A DNA stretch of 64,000 nucleotides from positions 369,501-433,500 of the forward strand of contig JAOTON010001930.1 of NCBI GenBank assembly GCA_034440635.1, given 5' to 3'. The DNA is from Lepas anatifera. Lineage: Eukaryota > Arthropoda > Thecostraca > Lepadidae. Of this stretch, positions 43,711 through 55,989 are shown piece by piece. A model generated the notes under the pieces. The model made no database searches, was not told where the DNA came from, and was given only the letters and a program-made list of their open reading frames with translations. The translations under genes and the position numbers were made by a program. Numbering within the stretch: the first letter of the stretch is position 1; the number at the start of each line of letters is the position of its first letter.

Positions 43711-45442
43711 ATGGATCGCCTTAACAATGCAAACCTGCCAAGCGGAGCTTGGCTGGTTGGTAGTTACGACTCCATCCACCAAAATCTTGCAAAGAAATCT
43801 ACCTTCAGTCTGGACAAGGCCATCAGCCGAAAGGTGACAGGCAGCTATGAAATTATCCGGCACCAAAAAGATGTCCTTGTTAAAACCAGCAACGCTGCCT
43901 CAACTAAAGCCTTGCTTCAAACCTCAACTTTCGGATCGAAACCGGTGAGTTTCGCCATTCATAAGTCTCTGAACTTCTACCGGGGCACAATTCGTGCGCC
44001 AGAGGCTTCCCACATCTCTGAAGACGAAATCGAGCGCAACTTTGATTTTGAGGGCCAAAGTGTGCTCACCATTCAAAGACTCACTCTCCCCAAGCCCACC
44101 ACCGAAAAAGCCCCTCACCGTAAAGACAATCGCTTCCTCGTCACCTTCGACACAAAGTGCCGAGATGACTGTGGCCGTGTCAAACTGGGCGACTGTGTCT
44201 ACCCAGTGAAGCCGTTCTACCCCAACCCCATCAGGTGTCAAATCTGTCAAAGGTACGGCCACGTTGAGTCCAGCTGTAAAAACCCCGCCCCCGCTGTGGC
44301 AAGTGCAGTGCTGCACACCGAACCAAAGACTGCACCTCCCTTAGCCTCCTGTGTGCTGCCTGTGGCGGCGCCCATGGGGCTATCGATCCTAAGTGCCCAG
44401 CCTGGCTCCGTGAAAACATGTAAATATGGTGGCTGAAGACGAAAAGCTCCCCTTCGACCTGGCCCGCAAAAAAGTGCGTGAGAGCGAAAAACGCCACTCC
44501 CTAACCCAGGCACATAGTGGCAAGGCCACCGCGGCAGCCCCCAGCACAGCTGGCCAGGCCACTCCTCAGCTCACCGCCTCCCAAAATCGTCCCCTTCGCC
44601 CCCTGATGGAGCCGCTAGTCATGGTACCCCTTCGGCTGGCCATCCCCATGTCATGCAAAACACGCACCACAGCACAAACACCTTTTGGCGCAAGTGGACT
44701 CCCAACACGGGCTGGACGGATCACCCAGCCAACCCAGCCTGTTCCATTCCGGGTCTTCCGCCCAAAAGTACCGCCGCCCCCCGTCCCTCACATGGCACCA
44801 GGAAGACCTGGACCCCAACCGAAGGGTGGCAAAGCAGCCCTCAGCAGGTGCCTAGCTGTACCGAGTTTCCCCCGCTCCCAGCCCCTCCCACCCAAAAGTC
44901 ACCGGTGCACCCCCTCCCAGGCGCCGCCTACGGCGGGCGCCGGGACGGAAACACCAGAGTGGCAGCTCCCCCCTTCCAGTAAGACAGCTGCCACTCAAAC
45001 AGAAAAAGTCAGTGTAGCCACCCAAACCGAAACCTCTCTCACGGACAGCAGCAAAGCTCCTGCCTCTCAAGCACCGACGACCCGCCATTGTGGCTCTTAA
45101 ACTGATCTGGCATGTCATTACATGCAATCCCAATTTGCCAGTGATTCCGACACGTCAGGTAGCAACAGCGAACCTGATAGTGAGCTGCCCGGGACCGAGT
45201 CTTACCCAAATGCTGACCGCATCTCGGTCACAGACTCTGTAGAAAATAGTTATCTCATGTCGGCCTCCCCCACCAGTTCAGTCTCATCCAAATCCCTCAG
45301 GCCCGGCAGCCCCCCGGTGCCGAGGAAACTCCGGTACACCCGGCACTCGTCCCCCGTTTCCACTACCAGCGACACGAGTAGCACACATTCCTATCACCTC
45401 CGCCCCCGCCCCCCGCAAACCCCCCAGCATCTAAGACATTAA
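43711..45442 (+). pseudogene. LINE ORF1 (gag-like, CCHC zinc knuckles)
   Basis: RNA-binding protein of the LINE ribonucleoprotein. From ATG 43711 an N-terminal region leads to the first knuckle CQICQRYGHVESSC (about 44240-44280). One base further the frame shifts and two more knuckles appear, CGKCSAAHRTKDC and CAACGGAHGAIDPKC (about 44300-44405). After a stop the reading continues from 44426 (DEKLPFDLARKKVRESEKRH), then a long Pro/Ala/Thr-rich tail. An Asp/Ser-rich C-terminal piece (45122-45442) ends 7 bases before the ORF2 start. Frameshifts at about 44285, 44420 and 45110. Confidence 0.8.
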
Positions 45443-45448
45443 ACCACC

Positions 45449-48400
45449 ATGGGTTCAATTCTCCAAAGGAACACAAACAGTCTAATTGGGAAATTCCCCT
45501 TATTTAAATCAATCTTTGCTGAGAAAAAGCCGGCAGTAGCAGCACTCCAAGAAACCCTCTTTAATGATAATGATAACAAATTCAAAATATCGGGTTACTC
45601 TTGGTACCGCCATAATGTAAACGCTACTGTCCGTAAAGGAGGCACTGCCATTTTTATTGAAAATAGCATCCCTCACAGCCAAGTGCCTTTGGTTACGCCA
45701 CTCGACTGTGTCGCTATTAATGTAGAAATTCAGCACGTCAAATTGACGGTGATTTCACTGTACATCTCTCCAAGCGATCCTGACCCGTCGGCTCGGGACC
45801 TCGCCCAACTTTTTGGCACAAATCCCCGGCCCTTTGCTACTACTTGGAGACTTGAACGGTCATCATCTCTCATGGGGCAGCGCCACCACCACTCGCAGAG
45901 GCGAAATCATCTATGACGCAATAGACTCTCAAAATCTAGTTATCTTAAATAACGGCGCTCCGACCCACCAAGCAATGCGCAGTGGCCATTCTGACACTGC
46001 CATAGACGTCTCGTGCTGCTCTCCTAGAATTGCGTCACTGTTCACCTGGGAAGTCGAAGACAACCCAGGAATGAGCGATCACCTCCCAATAAAAATTGGT
46101 ATTCCCACAGGCTCAATCGACCATTTTACTCTTTTTACACCCTCATGGAATCTAAAACGTGCCGACTGGAACAAGTTTGAGGCAGAGGTCGACCTCACAC
46201 TTGTCACCGGAGGTGACCCCGACTCGGCAGACATTGACTCGGTACTAAGAGCCATCAGCTCAGCAGCACATTTAACAATACCAAAAAGTCAAGGCCCCCG
46301 ACAGAAAAAAAGGAGCCCCATGGTGGAATGCAGAGACGGCACACGCCAAAGCTCAAATGATTAGAGCCAGGAAAGCCTACGAGAGGAGGGCACACAGCCC
46401 TACTCGCAATGCCCTCCGGGCAGCCAAAGCCCACTTCCAAAACACGTGCAAGCGGGTCCAAAAAGATAAATTCAACGCCTTCGTTTCTAAATTCAACCGC
46501 TTCACACCCATTTCTCAAATCTGGAAAACCATTGGAGCTTTCTCTGCGAAACGACCGCCCCGTGGACCCTTCCCTCAACTGACAATCTCCGGCCAAAACA
46601 TCACGGCACCCAAGGAAGTCATGGACGCCTTTGCTGATCATTACAATGGCGTTGCAGCCAACAGTTCCTACAACCAGCGCTCAAAAGACCAGGCCGAATG
46701 GTGCAAACGCCGCACATTCTTCAATTCTAGTAATCAGGAGTACTATAACGTACCTTTTACAATGATCGAACTAAATTACTCCATTAGCAAGTGTGGAAAC
46801 ACTGCAGTGGGCCCGGATGAAATTCACTACTCTTTCTTCAGGCACCTCAGCCAGACAGCACTAAAATATCTTCTCTCGGCCATTCACAACATGTTTCTTA
46901 GCGACTCGTTCCCCACTATGTGGCGGGAGAGTGTCATCATTCCCATTCCAAAACCTGGCAAAGGAAAAACGGACCCTAAAGGTTATCGCCCCATTTCGCT
47001 TACTAGCTGTGCTAGCAAGCTTGTAGAGCGCATGGTCAACGTAAGACTTCACGAAATTCTCGAAAAGAAACTCGATGCTATGCAATCGGGTTTCCGGCGC
47101 GGGCGAGCCACCACTGACAATCTGATCAAACTGGTCAGTGACGTCCAAAATGGCTTTTACAAGAAGCAAGTCACAATTGCTGCATTCTTAGATATCAAGT
47201 CGGCCTTTGATCGTGTACAAAAAGACGTCCTTTTGTATAAACTTTGTAAACTGGGAGTCCATGGCCACCTTGCTAGATTCATTGACAACTTTCTTAGGGA
47301 CAGAAAATTCAAAGTGCGCTGCGGCACCACCTTTTCCTATCTGACATCTCAAGACCAGGGCACACCCCAGGGTAGCGTTTTATCTCCGACCCTCTTCCTA
47401 GTCATGATCAATGACATTTTTTCCAAAAAGCTACCGCCTGGAGTTAAGTACTCCCTATTTGCAGATGATGTCGCTATTTGGAAATCCACTCCGGTCGACA
47501 CCAGGCGGCGCAGTCAACCAGAATTCAAAACCGCGACTACCGAATTGCAGGGTAGTCTCGACGACATCCATGCTTGGTGCAAATCAATGGGTCTATCACT
47601 CTCGGCCCAAAAGTCATCAGTCGTAGTCTTTGCCAGGCCAGGTGTGAGACACGCTGTTCCTCAGCTCCAAATCTCAGGCAAACCCATTGAATGCGCGAAA
47701 AGCTTCAAATTCTTAGGCGTCATCCTTGATACCCGCCTTAGTTTTAACGAGCATATTACCAAAGTCGTCTCTAGCTGTCAAAAACGAGTCAATATCCTCC
47801 GCATGCTCGGCGGAACAGAGTACGGCGGGGATCGAAAGACCCTGCTCATGCTCTACAAGTCCTTGATCCGGCCCATACTCGAATATAATTCGTTCGTCTT
47901 TGACTCAACGAACAACACTAATAAGCTAAAGCTAGAGCGCATCCAAAACGCAAGTATCCGGGCAGCCACAGGCGCGCTCAGAGAATCCCCCATCACCAGT
48001 TTGTTAGTGGACAGTGGGCTGTGCCCTCTCCAAACAAGACGCCACTCCCAGCTTATCTCTTACTATATCAAGGTCCAATCTACCGAAAATCACCCGGCGA
48101 AACAATGTTTCGCCCACCCTGGACGTGTATCAAAAACTAATCGAACAACCTGGCCTCCATTTAAGAATAGAGTAGCTAAGACCCTGGAAACCCTGAACCT
48201 TGCGATTCCAGAAGCAATAGGCAAACCCCCACTCTCCCGCTTTTGGACTCGCAAACAGCCCAAAGTCGAGTTTCTTTTCACCACACGCAAAGACAACCTC
48301 ACCACAGAGGAGATCTCCCAGAAATTCTTAGAGTTCCAGTCTAACAACACTGGCAAAACCTTCATTTTCACCGACGGCTCTAAAATAGGCGAAAAAGTAG

Positions 48401-49167
48401 GCCTCGGCATCTGGGGGCAAAATATTTGCCTCCAAAAACGACTTCCGGACAACTGCTCAATCTTTTACTGCCGAGGCTGTCGCCATTCTAGATACACTAG
48501 TCCAGATTAGAACCCTAAATATTAATTCAGCCGTCATCTGTTCAGACTCTAAATCTGTCTTGCAAGCTATCAATAACGTAGTCAACCCCAGCCATCACGT
48601 AATAGCAGACATCCAGAAGGGTATCGACGATATCCCAGATGTCTCCTTTCTTTGGATCCCAGGCCACTGCAAAATTCTCGGAAATGAAAAAGCCGACGAA
48701 CAGGCCAAAAGTCTCTTGAACTCAAAGAGGTCGTACCTCTCAAATGGTCCGGGGACGATAGCAAAGCTCTCCTCCAGAACCATATCCGGAAGTACATCCA
48801 AAATGACTGGACCACTAACCACAGCGCCCATTTATTCCATATCAAGCCTAACATCGGCTACTGGCCCAGCTCCAACCAAAACAGTCGTCGGCGTGAGGTC
48901 ATCCTGACCAGACTCAGAAGCGGACACACCAAATTAAATGCCTATGGGCGTGTAGGTACCTGTGGTACCTGCTCTGCCATGGAAAATCCCTACCATATCC
49001 TCATCGACTGTCCCCAGCACGACGCCCATAGGCAGCCCATGCTAGATTATTGCCGCATCAGAAACATCCCAGTAAACCTTTCCACTCTTCTCGGCAATGA
49101 TCACCCTGAGCTGGTGGACAAGCTCTTTACATTCCTGAAGGCTTCTAGGCTCGAGAGCTTTATCTGA
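45449..49167 (+). pseudogene. LINE ORF2: endonuclease, reverse transcriptase, RNase H
   Basis: Endonuclease from 45449 (AVAALQETLF), shifting frame near 45830 (LLLLGDLNGHHLSWGSA, then MSDHLPIKIG). The reverse transcriptase (46357-48510) is uninterrupted for 717 codons: AVGPDEIHYSFF, KGYRPISLTSCASKLVERMV, AAFLDIKSAFDRV, GTPQGSVLSP and the catalytic KYSLFADDVAIW (about 47450-47480). RNase H begins FIFTDGSKIGEKVG; a shift near 48465 leads to TAEAVAIL, ICSDSKSVLQAI and WIPGHCKILGNEKADEQAK, so Asp, Glu, Asp and Asp are all readable. The C-terminal part ends at 49167 after a Cys/His-rich stretch (CGTCSAMENPYHILIDCPQH). Only a handful of frameshifts, so this is a relatively young copy. Confidence 0.9.
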
Positions 49168-49537
49168 ACGTCTATGGTGGCAGGTATGGAAAATACCTGC
49201 ATCCGAATAGCACCCCTCATATTAGAAATAACAATTACACTAGAAACGTCCCTCTGACAAATTTAAACAATAGGTGCTTCAAACTAGGTTTTAACTGTCT
49301 GGTCCTAAGGTATGGTAGACTCAAAATAACTCCCACCATAGGAAAAAACAAAGAAAGAAAAACAAAACAAAAAACAAAACAAAACAAAAGTTCAACTAAC
49401 CAACTAACCCTACCTAACCATCCGTTCATATTTGCTAACCAACTAACCCTAACTTAAGGACTACTAACTATACTAACCACATCTAAGACAAACAACTAAC
49501 CAACTCACACCCCTCCCTAACACTCTATCTGTTCTAT

Positions 49538-50003
49538 TACCCTTCTCTCTTCCTCTATGCGGCGGCTACCCAGCCAGAGAGGGTGCTGTAACCTCACCTC
49601 CTGGTTGCAGGATAAAGACCCGTGGCATCACGTCATGGTGCTTGCGGGTATTTCTAATAACCCAAAATTATTCTTTTTCAATGGAGGAACTTTTTTAACG
49701 TAAGCAAACGGTCATTCGATAACAAGGAACAAAATTCAAAAAACTAATCTTTACGCTGGCAAGACTCTTCACGTACCCTTTTAAATCCTACCTGTGCCCC
49801 AGGCTCGGCATCTCTGCCGTAGCAATCCCCTTCCCTCGCAAGTGTTGCTACACTTCGCGACCCATTCCTTGAAATAAGATTCGTCCCTTTGTTCTGCGAC
49901 ATTAAAGTAAACACCCCTCCCGGAAAATTCTCCCCCACACTTTAGAGGCGGGCAAAGGTGCTTTGCACAGAACGCCTTATAAAAAGCCCTTAACTAACTA
50001 ACT
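49538..50003 (+). mobile_element. Retroposon-like element, copy A (plus)
   Basis: Begins TACCCTTCTCTCTTCCTCT and ends CTTAACTAACTAAC. Its inverse is present at 51227-51929 with a target-site duplication, which defines the ends. It directly follows the LINE's CTAAC-rich 3' region; the similar tails suggest LINE-driven mobilisation. Confidence 0.7.
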
Positions 50004-50005
50004 AT

Positions 50006-50500
50006 AATGAGACAGTGTTGCCACCTACACGGAGACGCTAACACTACGTTGTAGGCTCTGCTGACAGGTCTGGTTGTCTGGCGTCCCTCCCCCGGCTGTC
50101 TGTTTCAACTGCTGCTGGCGGCTTCTGGAGCTCCTGTGACCACCTGCTCCGAGCGCTGTTGCTGGTACCAGCCATGCCTATCACTGTTTCCACAGCTGAC
50201 CTGTAAGTATTATCTCTTTCGGACTAGGTGGTGTTGGTTTCTAAGATTCCGGCCACCTTTTACCCCGTCTGCTCAGTCCCGTCCCGCATCTTTCTCAACT
50301 ATCATTTCTCTCTTCGGCCGGAAACCCTCTCCTCGCCTCGCAGTGGTTAGCCTGGGTCACCTCACTTGTTGAACCTCTGGTTCTTGGGTGAGGGGTTCGA
50401 CTCGACCTATCGGTCCTTCATTTCCAAAATCCCTAAACGCACGGCCAGTAGACTGTCTCACTCTCGTTAATTAGCAGTGAGTTCTCATCCATACCCTCCA
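50006..50500 (+). repeat. Second copy of the LINE 5' UTR
   Basis: Direct repeat of about 42590-43080 (ATAATGAGAC start, GTGACCACCTGCTCCGAGCG, TTTCTCAACTATCATTTCTC, GGCCAGTAGACTGTCT). Homology ends near 50500 without any ORF1. Confidence 0.85.
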
Positions 50501-50777
50501 GAAGTCACGTGCTTTCTTTGAAGAAGCAGCAAGATTTTTCTGCTCTGTGTTCTTAGGTCATTTTTTCTATATTCTATGTCATCAATGACAACTTATTCAA
50601 TTAAATGTGATGTTTAAATATGTTTTCGGTCGAATATAGTGTATAGTGTTACCAAAATACCGGAAAGCGTCCTTCTTCTCTGCCTCACAAGAACCCGGAC
50701 GATTCAGCCACATTCGTATTTTTGCCACAGTGCTGCTTAACCTTGGTTAGGTGCTCAAGGTTATTTGACTAAGTAAG

Positions 50778-51474
50778 ATGAGCATAATCAATAACGAGCT
50801 GTTATGCTATGCTTTGAATAAGGTGGATTTACTAACAACGAATACATTGGTGAAGCTGATTTTGGAAAATTTTAATGAAGCCGAGATTGAAAGAGCGAAA
50901 TAACTGATATGCGACAGTGTAGATGAAACTGTCAGAATATGCCATCGCCGTGGACAAAATCGTGAGAAGCTTAATGTGGAGGACATTGTGAAGATGGTGG
51001 TGCAATGCGATCGAGAAAATCTGCCTAAGTTTGTGGCTTTGAATCTGTCTCAACTACCACCAATCAGCACAGACTGCATTGACGTTAGTGAGCTCATGCG
51101 GAAACAAAGCCTGATGTCCATGGAGATGTCCAACACGAAGGAGACGCTTGATCAGGCGCTCAAAGTTGCTGGAGAGAACTCGCGGGCGACCGAGTTATCC
51201 CGAATGTCCATCAAACAGGTTCCGAGTTAGTTAGTTAAGGGCTTTTTATAAGGCGTTCTGTGCAAAGCACCTTTGCCCGCCTCTAAAGTGTGGGGGATAA
51301 TTTTCCGGGAGGGGTGTTTACTTTAATGTCGCAGAATACAGGGGCGAATCTTATTTCAAGAAATGGGTCATGAAGTGTAGCAACACTTGCGAGGGAATGG
51401 GTTTGCTACGGCAGAGATGACGAGCCTGGGGCACAGGTAGGATTTAAAAGGGTACGTGAAGAAGCTTACCAGCG

Positions 51475-51521
<47 letters not shown>

Positions 51522-52487
51522 ATATATATATATATATCACACACATATCATAGGCGGATCCAGAATTGCCGATCGGGAGGGGCACCTTCCCGGGGGCGCA
51601 ATCCGGACCAGGGGGGCGCCACTTATGACCGGCAAAACCTATCAGGTGGGCGCCAAATCCTATCGGTGGGCGCCGACTTTCACATCCTGGGGGGGTGGAA
51701 AGCGACATTTCAGGGGGGTGCCATCGACCTTTCAGGGGGCGCCGAGGGTCGATCGGGGGGAGCACGTGTCCCCTTGCGTTCCTCCATCGCAAAATAATAA
51801 TTTTGTGTTATTAGAAACACCCGCAAGCACCATGACGTGATGCCGCGGGTCTTTATCCTGCAACCAGGAGGTGAGGTTACAGCACCCTCTCTGGGTGGGG
51901 AGCCGCCGCATAGAGGAAGAGAGAAGGGTAAACAGGTTCCGAGTCTGCAAGAGGCCGAAGTAGGCAACTGCGAGACGTTGGTGAAGAGAAGAATAAGTGA
52001 GAAGCCAGTGAATGTCGGCTCTACTAAAATTTCTTAGAGCGCGAACAAAACTTCCGCTTCGAGCGCTACGTGTAAGGAACATTCTTCCAACCGGAATTCT
52101 GGCGAGGATGACGACACCTCAGACGCTGGCGGATCAACATACGCGTCGGTGACCGCAGGAGACGGTAATGGCTGGACCTTAGTTGAAAAACGAAAGAAGA
52201 AGTCCAGAGACCCAACGCCCAAGAATCCTATAGTTTTAGGAAAAGGAAAGGTCTCTCCTTTGACCGCGGTTCGCTCCGTCAAACGTTTTTCTTTATTTGT
52301 TTCAAGACTAGCCCCAGATACTGACTCAGCAGTTCTGGAGGAACATGCAAAAGGTCAACTCGGTGCTAAAGAGGTGACGTCGTTGAGACTGGACACCAAA
52401 CACAATAGCTACTCGTCATTCGTGTCGATATATGTGACCCTGCGGAGTCTAACATCCTTGCCCCTGATCTCTGGGGAGAGGGTCTAA
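50778..52487 (+). pseudogene. CR1/L2-type LINE ORF1, split by a retroposon
   Basis: ORF1 of a different LINE from the one to the left. ATG 50778 opens MSIINNELLCYALNKVDLL; a lone TAA at 50901 interrupts a frame that then continues in register (LNVEDIVKMVVQCDRENLP, LSQLPPISTDCIDVSELM). At 51226 it is broken by a 703-bp insertion flanked by the 14-bp duplication AAACAGGTTCCGAG. It resumes at 51930 (KQVPSLQEAEVGNCETL), has a TAG at 52035, and carries an RRM-like segment (RFSLFVSRLAPDTDSAVLEE) ending at 52487. Apart from the insertion and two stops the frame is maintained. Confidence 0.8.
51227..51929 (-). mobile_element. Retroposon-like element, copy B (minus), with 14-bp TSD
   Basis: Inverse of 49538-50003, inserted in the ORF1 pseudogene. 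TSD AAACAGGTTCCGAG at 51213-51226 and 51930-51943. It carries an extra internal stretch (51477-51780) with an (AT)n/(TATG)n microsatellite (51477-51537) and a G-rich hAT-like fragment starting GGCGGATCCAGAATTG. Confidence 0.85.
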
Positions 52488-53854
52488 TTGTACGGAGATT
52501 TTTTGTAAAAAAGTGAAAAGGTATCTAACGATCGTGCAAATAATGTGCAGCATAATGTAGTTTGAATGTTTAGAGCTTAAATCTACATATGTTGCTTGAA
52601 GTTATTACATACAACTGCCAATCTGCTAAACGTAATTTTGGTGGGATAAATAAGCAGAGCTGCAAAATATCTCAAATCTGTCGGGCACTTTCGAAAAAAC
52701 CTCCAAATATGTCGGGTGGTTAAGATAGGACTATTAAAATTGTCTAAAACCCACTCAATTGGTAAAATGTTCCCACTCATTTTCCACATTCTTAATAGAA
52801 AATACTAAAATTAGCATAAAAAACTTCTAGTTTGGCACCAATGGATATCATTATCCTTATTTTTGTGCTCTGATCCTTATATGTGTGATATCCTTATTTT
52901 TCGTGCTCTGAAGCCGCCTATGGCAAATCTAAGTGGAATGACACAAGTCTATTAATTTTCAAAACTCTAGAACTGAGACTGTTCTTCGGGTTTTCAATTA
53001 TATCCATACATATATTTGGAACACACACACACATACATATACGTACATACCCACAGGTGAAAAAGAGCACACGAGGCAACAATGAATGCAGATAAGGTGT
53101 AGTGTGTATGCTCACTTCGAAGAAAAAAATTGTGTGGGTGGTTTGTATCATAAAAAAAGAAAAAAAGACAGGGCAAGGGAAAAGAAAAAAAGTAAAAAAA
53201 GTAAAAAATTCATGGGTTAGTGTTTACTCACGGCCAGTGTATATATGTATCGGCCAGTGTATGAATCGTGCGGCCGCAACGCAACAGCGGCGCCGAGAAG
53301 CAGCCCCAGGAGCGCCGACCATCGGCCTCAGCAGCACAACTCGGTCAAACGTCTGAGTGGCGACGCGGGGTGACGTCAGCCTATGGCATCTGATGGCGCT
53401 GTCGGGATGCATATTACTTGTGTTGCCGGGTCCATCGACCAGGGGTATTACGTATTGACTGTGCTGGGTCCGGATGGTCAGGCTCGCCAGTAGCTGAGAT
53501 GTGCTGCAATTTAGCAAAGTTTTTTCTTCGTGGCACTGGGTACAACATCCCGAATCCCCTCCTGAATGTCCGGATGTAATCATTTATTTTATTTTTTTAC
53601 CCGGCATTCTATTTTTTTCTTTTTTCTCTCCCCTGAGTGTACTGGAACCATCTGTGACTGCCGCTGCCCCCTTCCTTGCCATTGCCGCTTCGAACATGAT
53701 GGCCACATTGCGCCCTGACATGGGTGACCTTTTCATGTTTTTACCCTCACGTTTTCATCACTCCCAAGTTTGGGCTGTATCGCCATGCCTCATATCATTT
53801 CTGTGTTTTTTGTTTTATCCCATGTGTAAAAATATATATGTATGGATGTAAACA

Positions 53855-54015
53855 CCGGCGCCAACCAGCGGCCACCGCACCGTCACCCAGCGGCCACCAC
53901 AGCGCCGCCTAGCGGCCACAGTACCGCCGCCCATCTGCCACCGCACCGCCGCCCAGCGGCCACCGTACCGCCGCCCAGCGGCCAACACAGCGCCGTCCGC
54001 TGCTGAGCACCAGCG
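53855..54015. repeat. GC-rich minisatellite
   Basis: About seven degenerate units of 20-23 bases on the theme CCGCCGCCCAGCGGCCACC. Confidence 0.85.
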
Positions 54016-54152
54016 CCGCGCCGACGTCCGGAGCCGCAGCCAGCTATGGTCGCGCCCGACTAGCGCGGTCCGCAGCGCCCGCTCGGGGCACAACCGCCAA
54101 TGCAGCAGGCCACCCTCGACAGAATCATAGCAGCTACCGAAGACATTTTTAT

Positions 54153-54153
<1 letters not shown>

Positions 54154-54241
<88 letters not shown>
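54154..54241. repeat. (GA)n microsatellite
   Basis: Nearly pure GA tract with three single-base interruptions. Confidence 0.95.
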
Positions 54242-54245
<4 letters not shown>

Positions 54246-55989
54246 AAGTAGGTGGAGGAGAGCTGGGGTGAGTTGTTGGTTGCGCGGATTTGGGGAGATG
54301 ACTACGGATCGACAGGAGGGTGCCAAAGGCGAGCCTGTTAGTCTCCCAGGACTGTCCAGTCAATTTGTACCGCGAATATTCAAGCGAATAGTTAGCTTTT
54401 GGTACAGTGTGCCTCGTTACTCACAATTTCCACGCTACCCTGGCTCACGAGCCCGCACAGGAGTGATAGGCAAACTAGACTATCAAGTTGTCAATGCAGG
54501 TACTACAGTTTAACAACGAGATGTTATGAATGAAAATTTAGCTAGAGAATTAGTAGTTGTCAATGTATAGTTTTTTTGCTACCTTTTTAAAGAAAGTTTT
54601 AGATTTTGGTATGTCTTGCAAGTTTCTAATTTTGGGGGCAACAACACGGTTCCACGTTCTCGGAGCAGATACAAACACGGACAATTTACGGTACATTGTT
54701 GAGGCGAAAGGTACTTCAAAGTGTTGAATTTGCCGTGTGTTTCTTTGTATTCTATTGTTATCAGACTCGCTCAGGAAATTAAGGTTATCGGGAGAAACCT
54801 ATAACAAATTAAATACCGAACCACCAATTCTCATTTTCTGGAGTCACCATTGGTAAAGGAAATTTATTATTGGATGTAATTTTAGATTTGTGGACGTACA
54901 GCATACAAATGGTGTGTGTCAAAGTCAGCTCGACTGGTTCTTGAATAAGACTCGGTCTTGAATTCAGATGATTTAGGTCACAGGTGGAAATATACAATAA
55001 CATGAAAAGCAGCCCCCCTTTTTCAGTCCTCTGCAGCCGCCATTGACAAAAAATGCTGCACTAGAATGAGAATAAGTGATATTTTGTTATTATGTTACAT
55101 AGTCCAGCCCAGAATACTTAAAAAATATAGTTTGCAATGGAAGAAAGCTGACCTGGTTCCCATACCATGCGGTTACTTATGCCAGCTTCTGCAGATTTTC
55201 ATGATTTCAGTTTTTTGGAGGTGGGAGGGGTAATTTGGAAGGAACCCCCAAAATTTATATATTGATTTTGCTCTGATGGCCAGACAAACAAGATTAGAGG
55301 GGTACTTTTTTGATATTCGAAAGTGTTTTTTTAAGGATCATGGCTACTTGTAGTTGAATACAAACATGTAATATTAGCTTTCCATGACTTTTAAATGCAT
55401 GTTTACATGAAAAATCCCTAATTTTGAAGCAGTTGGCTATTTCAAAGTTTTTCATGCATGGCCGTGCTCATTTCCATGAGGGTATGTGGTTTAGGATCTG
55501 AAGTTCATGAGGCTAATACATAACCTTAAGTCAGTTAGATAGTAAATGTCAAATAAATATCATGTTTCCAAGGAAGTTTAGAGTAAAAGGAATGAGTAAA
55601 GGTTGCACTAGGCTGTGTTTTTGTTATATCTTTGTCCCCTTGACATAGATCATAGGCATATTTAGGTAAGTGAATAAAATGAAATGGGAGAAATAGCTTG
55701 GTACTTAAAACACAAATTAATGTGGAAAGGTGAAGAGTTTGGTTTCTTTGGCATCTACAAATCCACTGATGAAGGTATGCAACTTTTGTGGTTAATTCTG
55801 GACAAACAGGCAGTGGATTTAAAAGAAGACGGAAGGGAAAATCAAATGTTTTAGTCTAATTTGACCAGTCTGCTGGTAAAATTCATTTTTCCTTATTAAT
55901 ATCATTTAAAATTATTGATCAACAGTGAGCATAACATACTGTGTGGAAATAAATGTAAGCTGCCGAAATTACAACGAACACCACATCGC

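Larger units (their letters stand above)
42590..49540 (+). mobile_element. I-group (RNase H-bearing) LINE retrotransposon
   Basis: About 6.9 kb: 5' UTR 42590-43710, ORF1 43711-45442, ORF2 45449-49167, and a 3' region to about 49540 of CTAACCAACTAACCCT-type repeats. The gag-like ORF1 with zinc knuckles plus an RNase H domain after the RT place it with the I/R1/LOA-like LINEs rather than CR1. Both ORFs are frameshifted. The first 490 bases of the 5' UTR recur at 50006-50500. Confidence 0.85.
53002..54760. mobile_element. Composite insertion inside the outer hAT copy
   Basis: Absent from the inner hAT copy, where CAATTATCAGAC is continuous; short TTAT repeats flank it. It holds a LINE-like tail (ATATATGTATGGAT, inverted at 53002 and direct at about 53835), a GC-rich tandem array (53855-54015), a (GA)n tract (54154-54241) and at the right a CR1/L2 LINE C terminus (54757-54551, minus; FEVPFASTMYRKLSVFVSAP) of the same family as 10520-13600. 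Confidence 0.75.

Noticed and set aside
43924..44316. 130-codon minus frame
   Set aside because: Antisense of the zinc-knuckle ORF1.
42590..50500. Direct repeats taken as LTRs
   Set aside because: The enclosed genes are non-LTR (endonuclease, RT and RNase H with no integrase or protease), no TG...CA ends or primer-binding site were seen, and one copy is plainly the LINE 5' UTR.
53815..54363. 182-codon minus frame rich in Ser/Leu and Ala/Gly/Arg
   Set aside because: Read from the (GA)n tract and the GC minisatellite; low complexity only.
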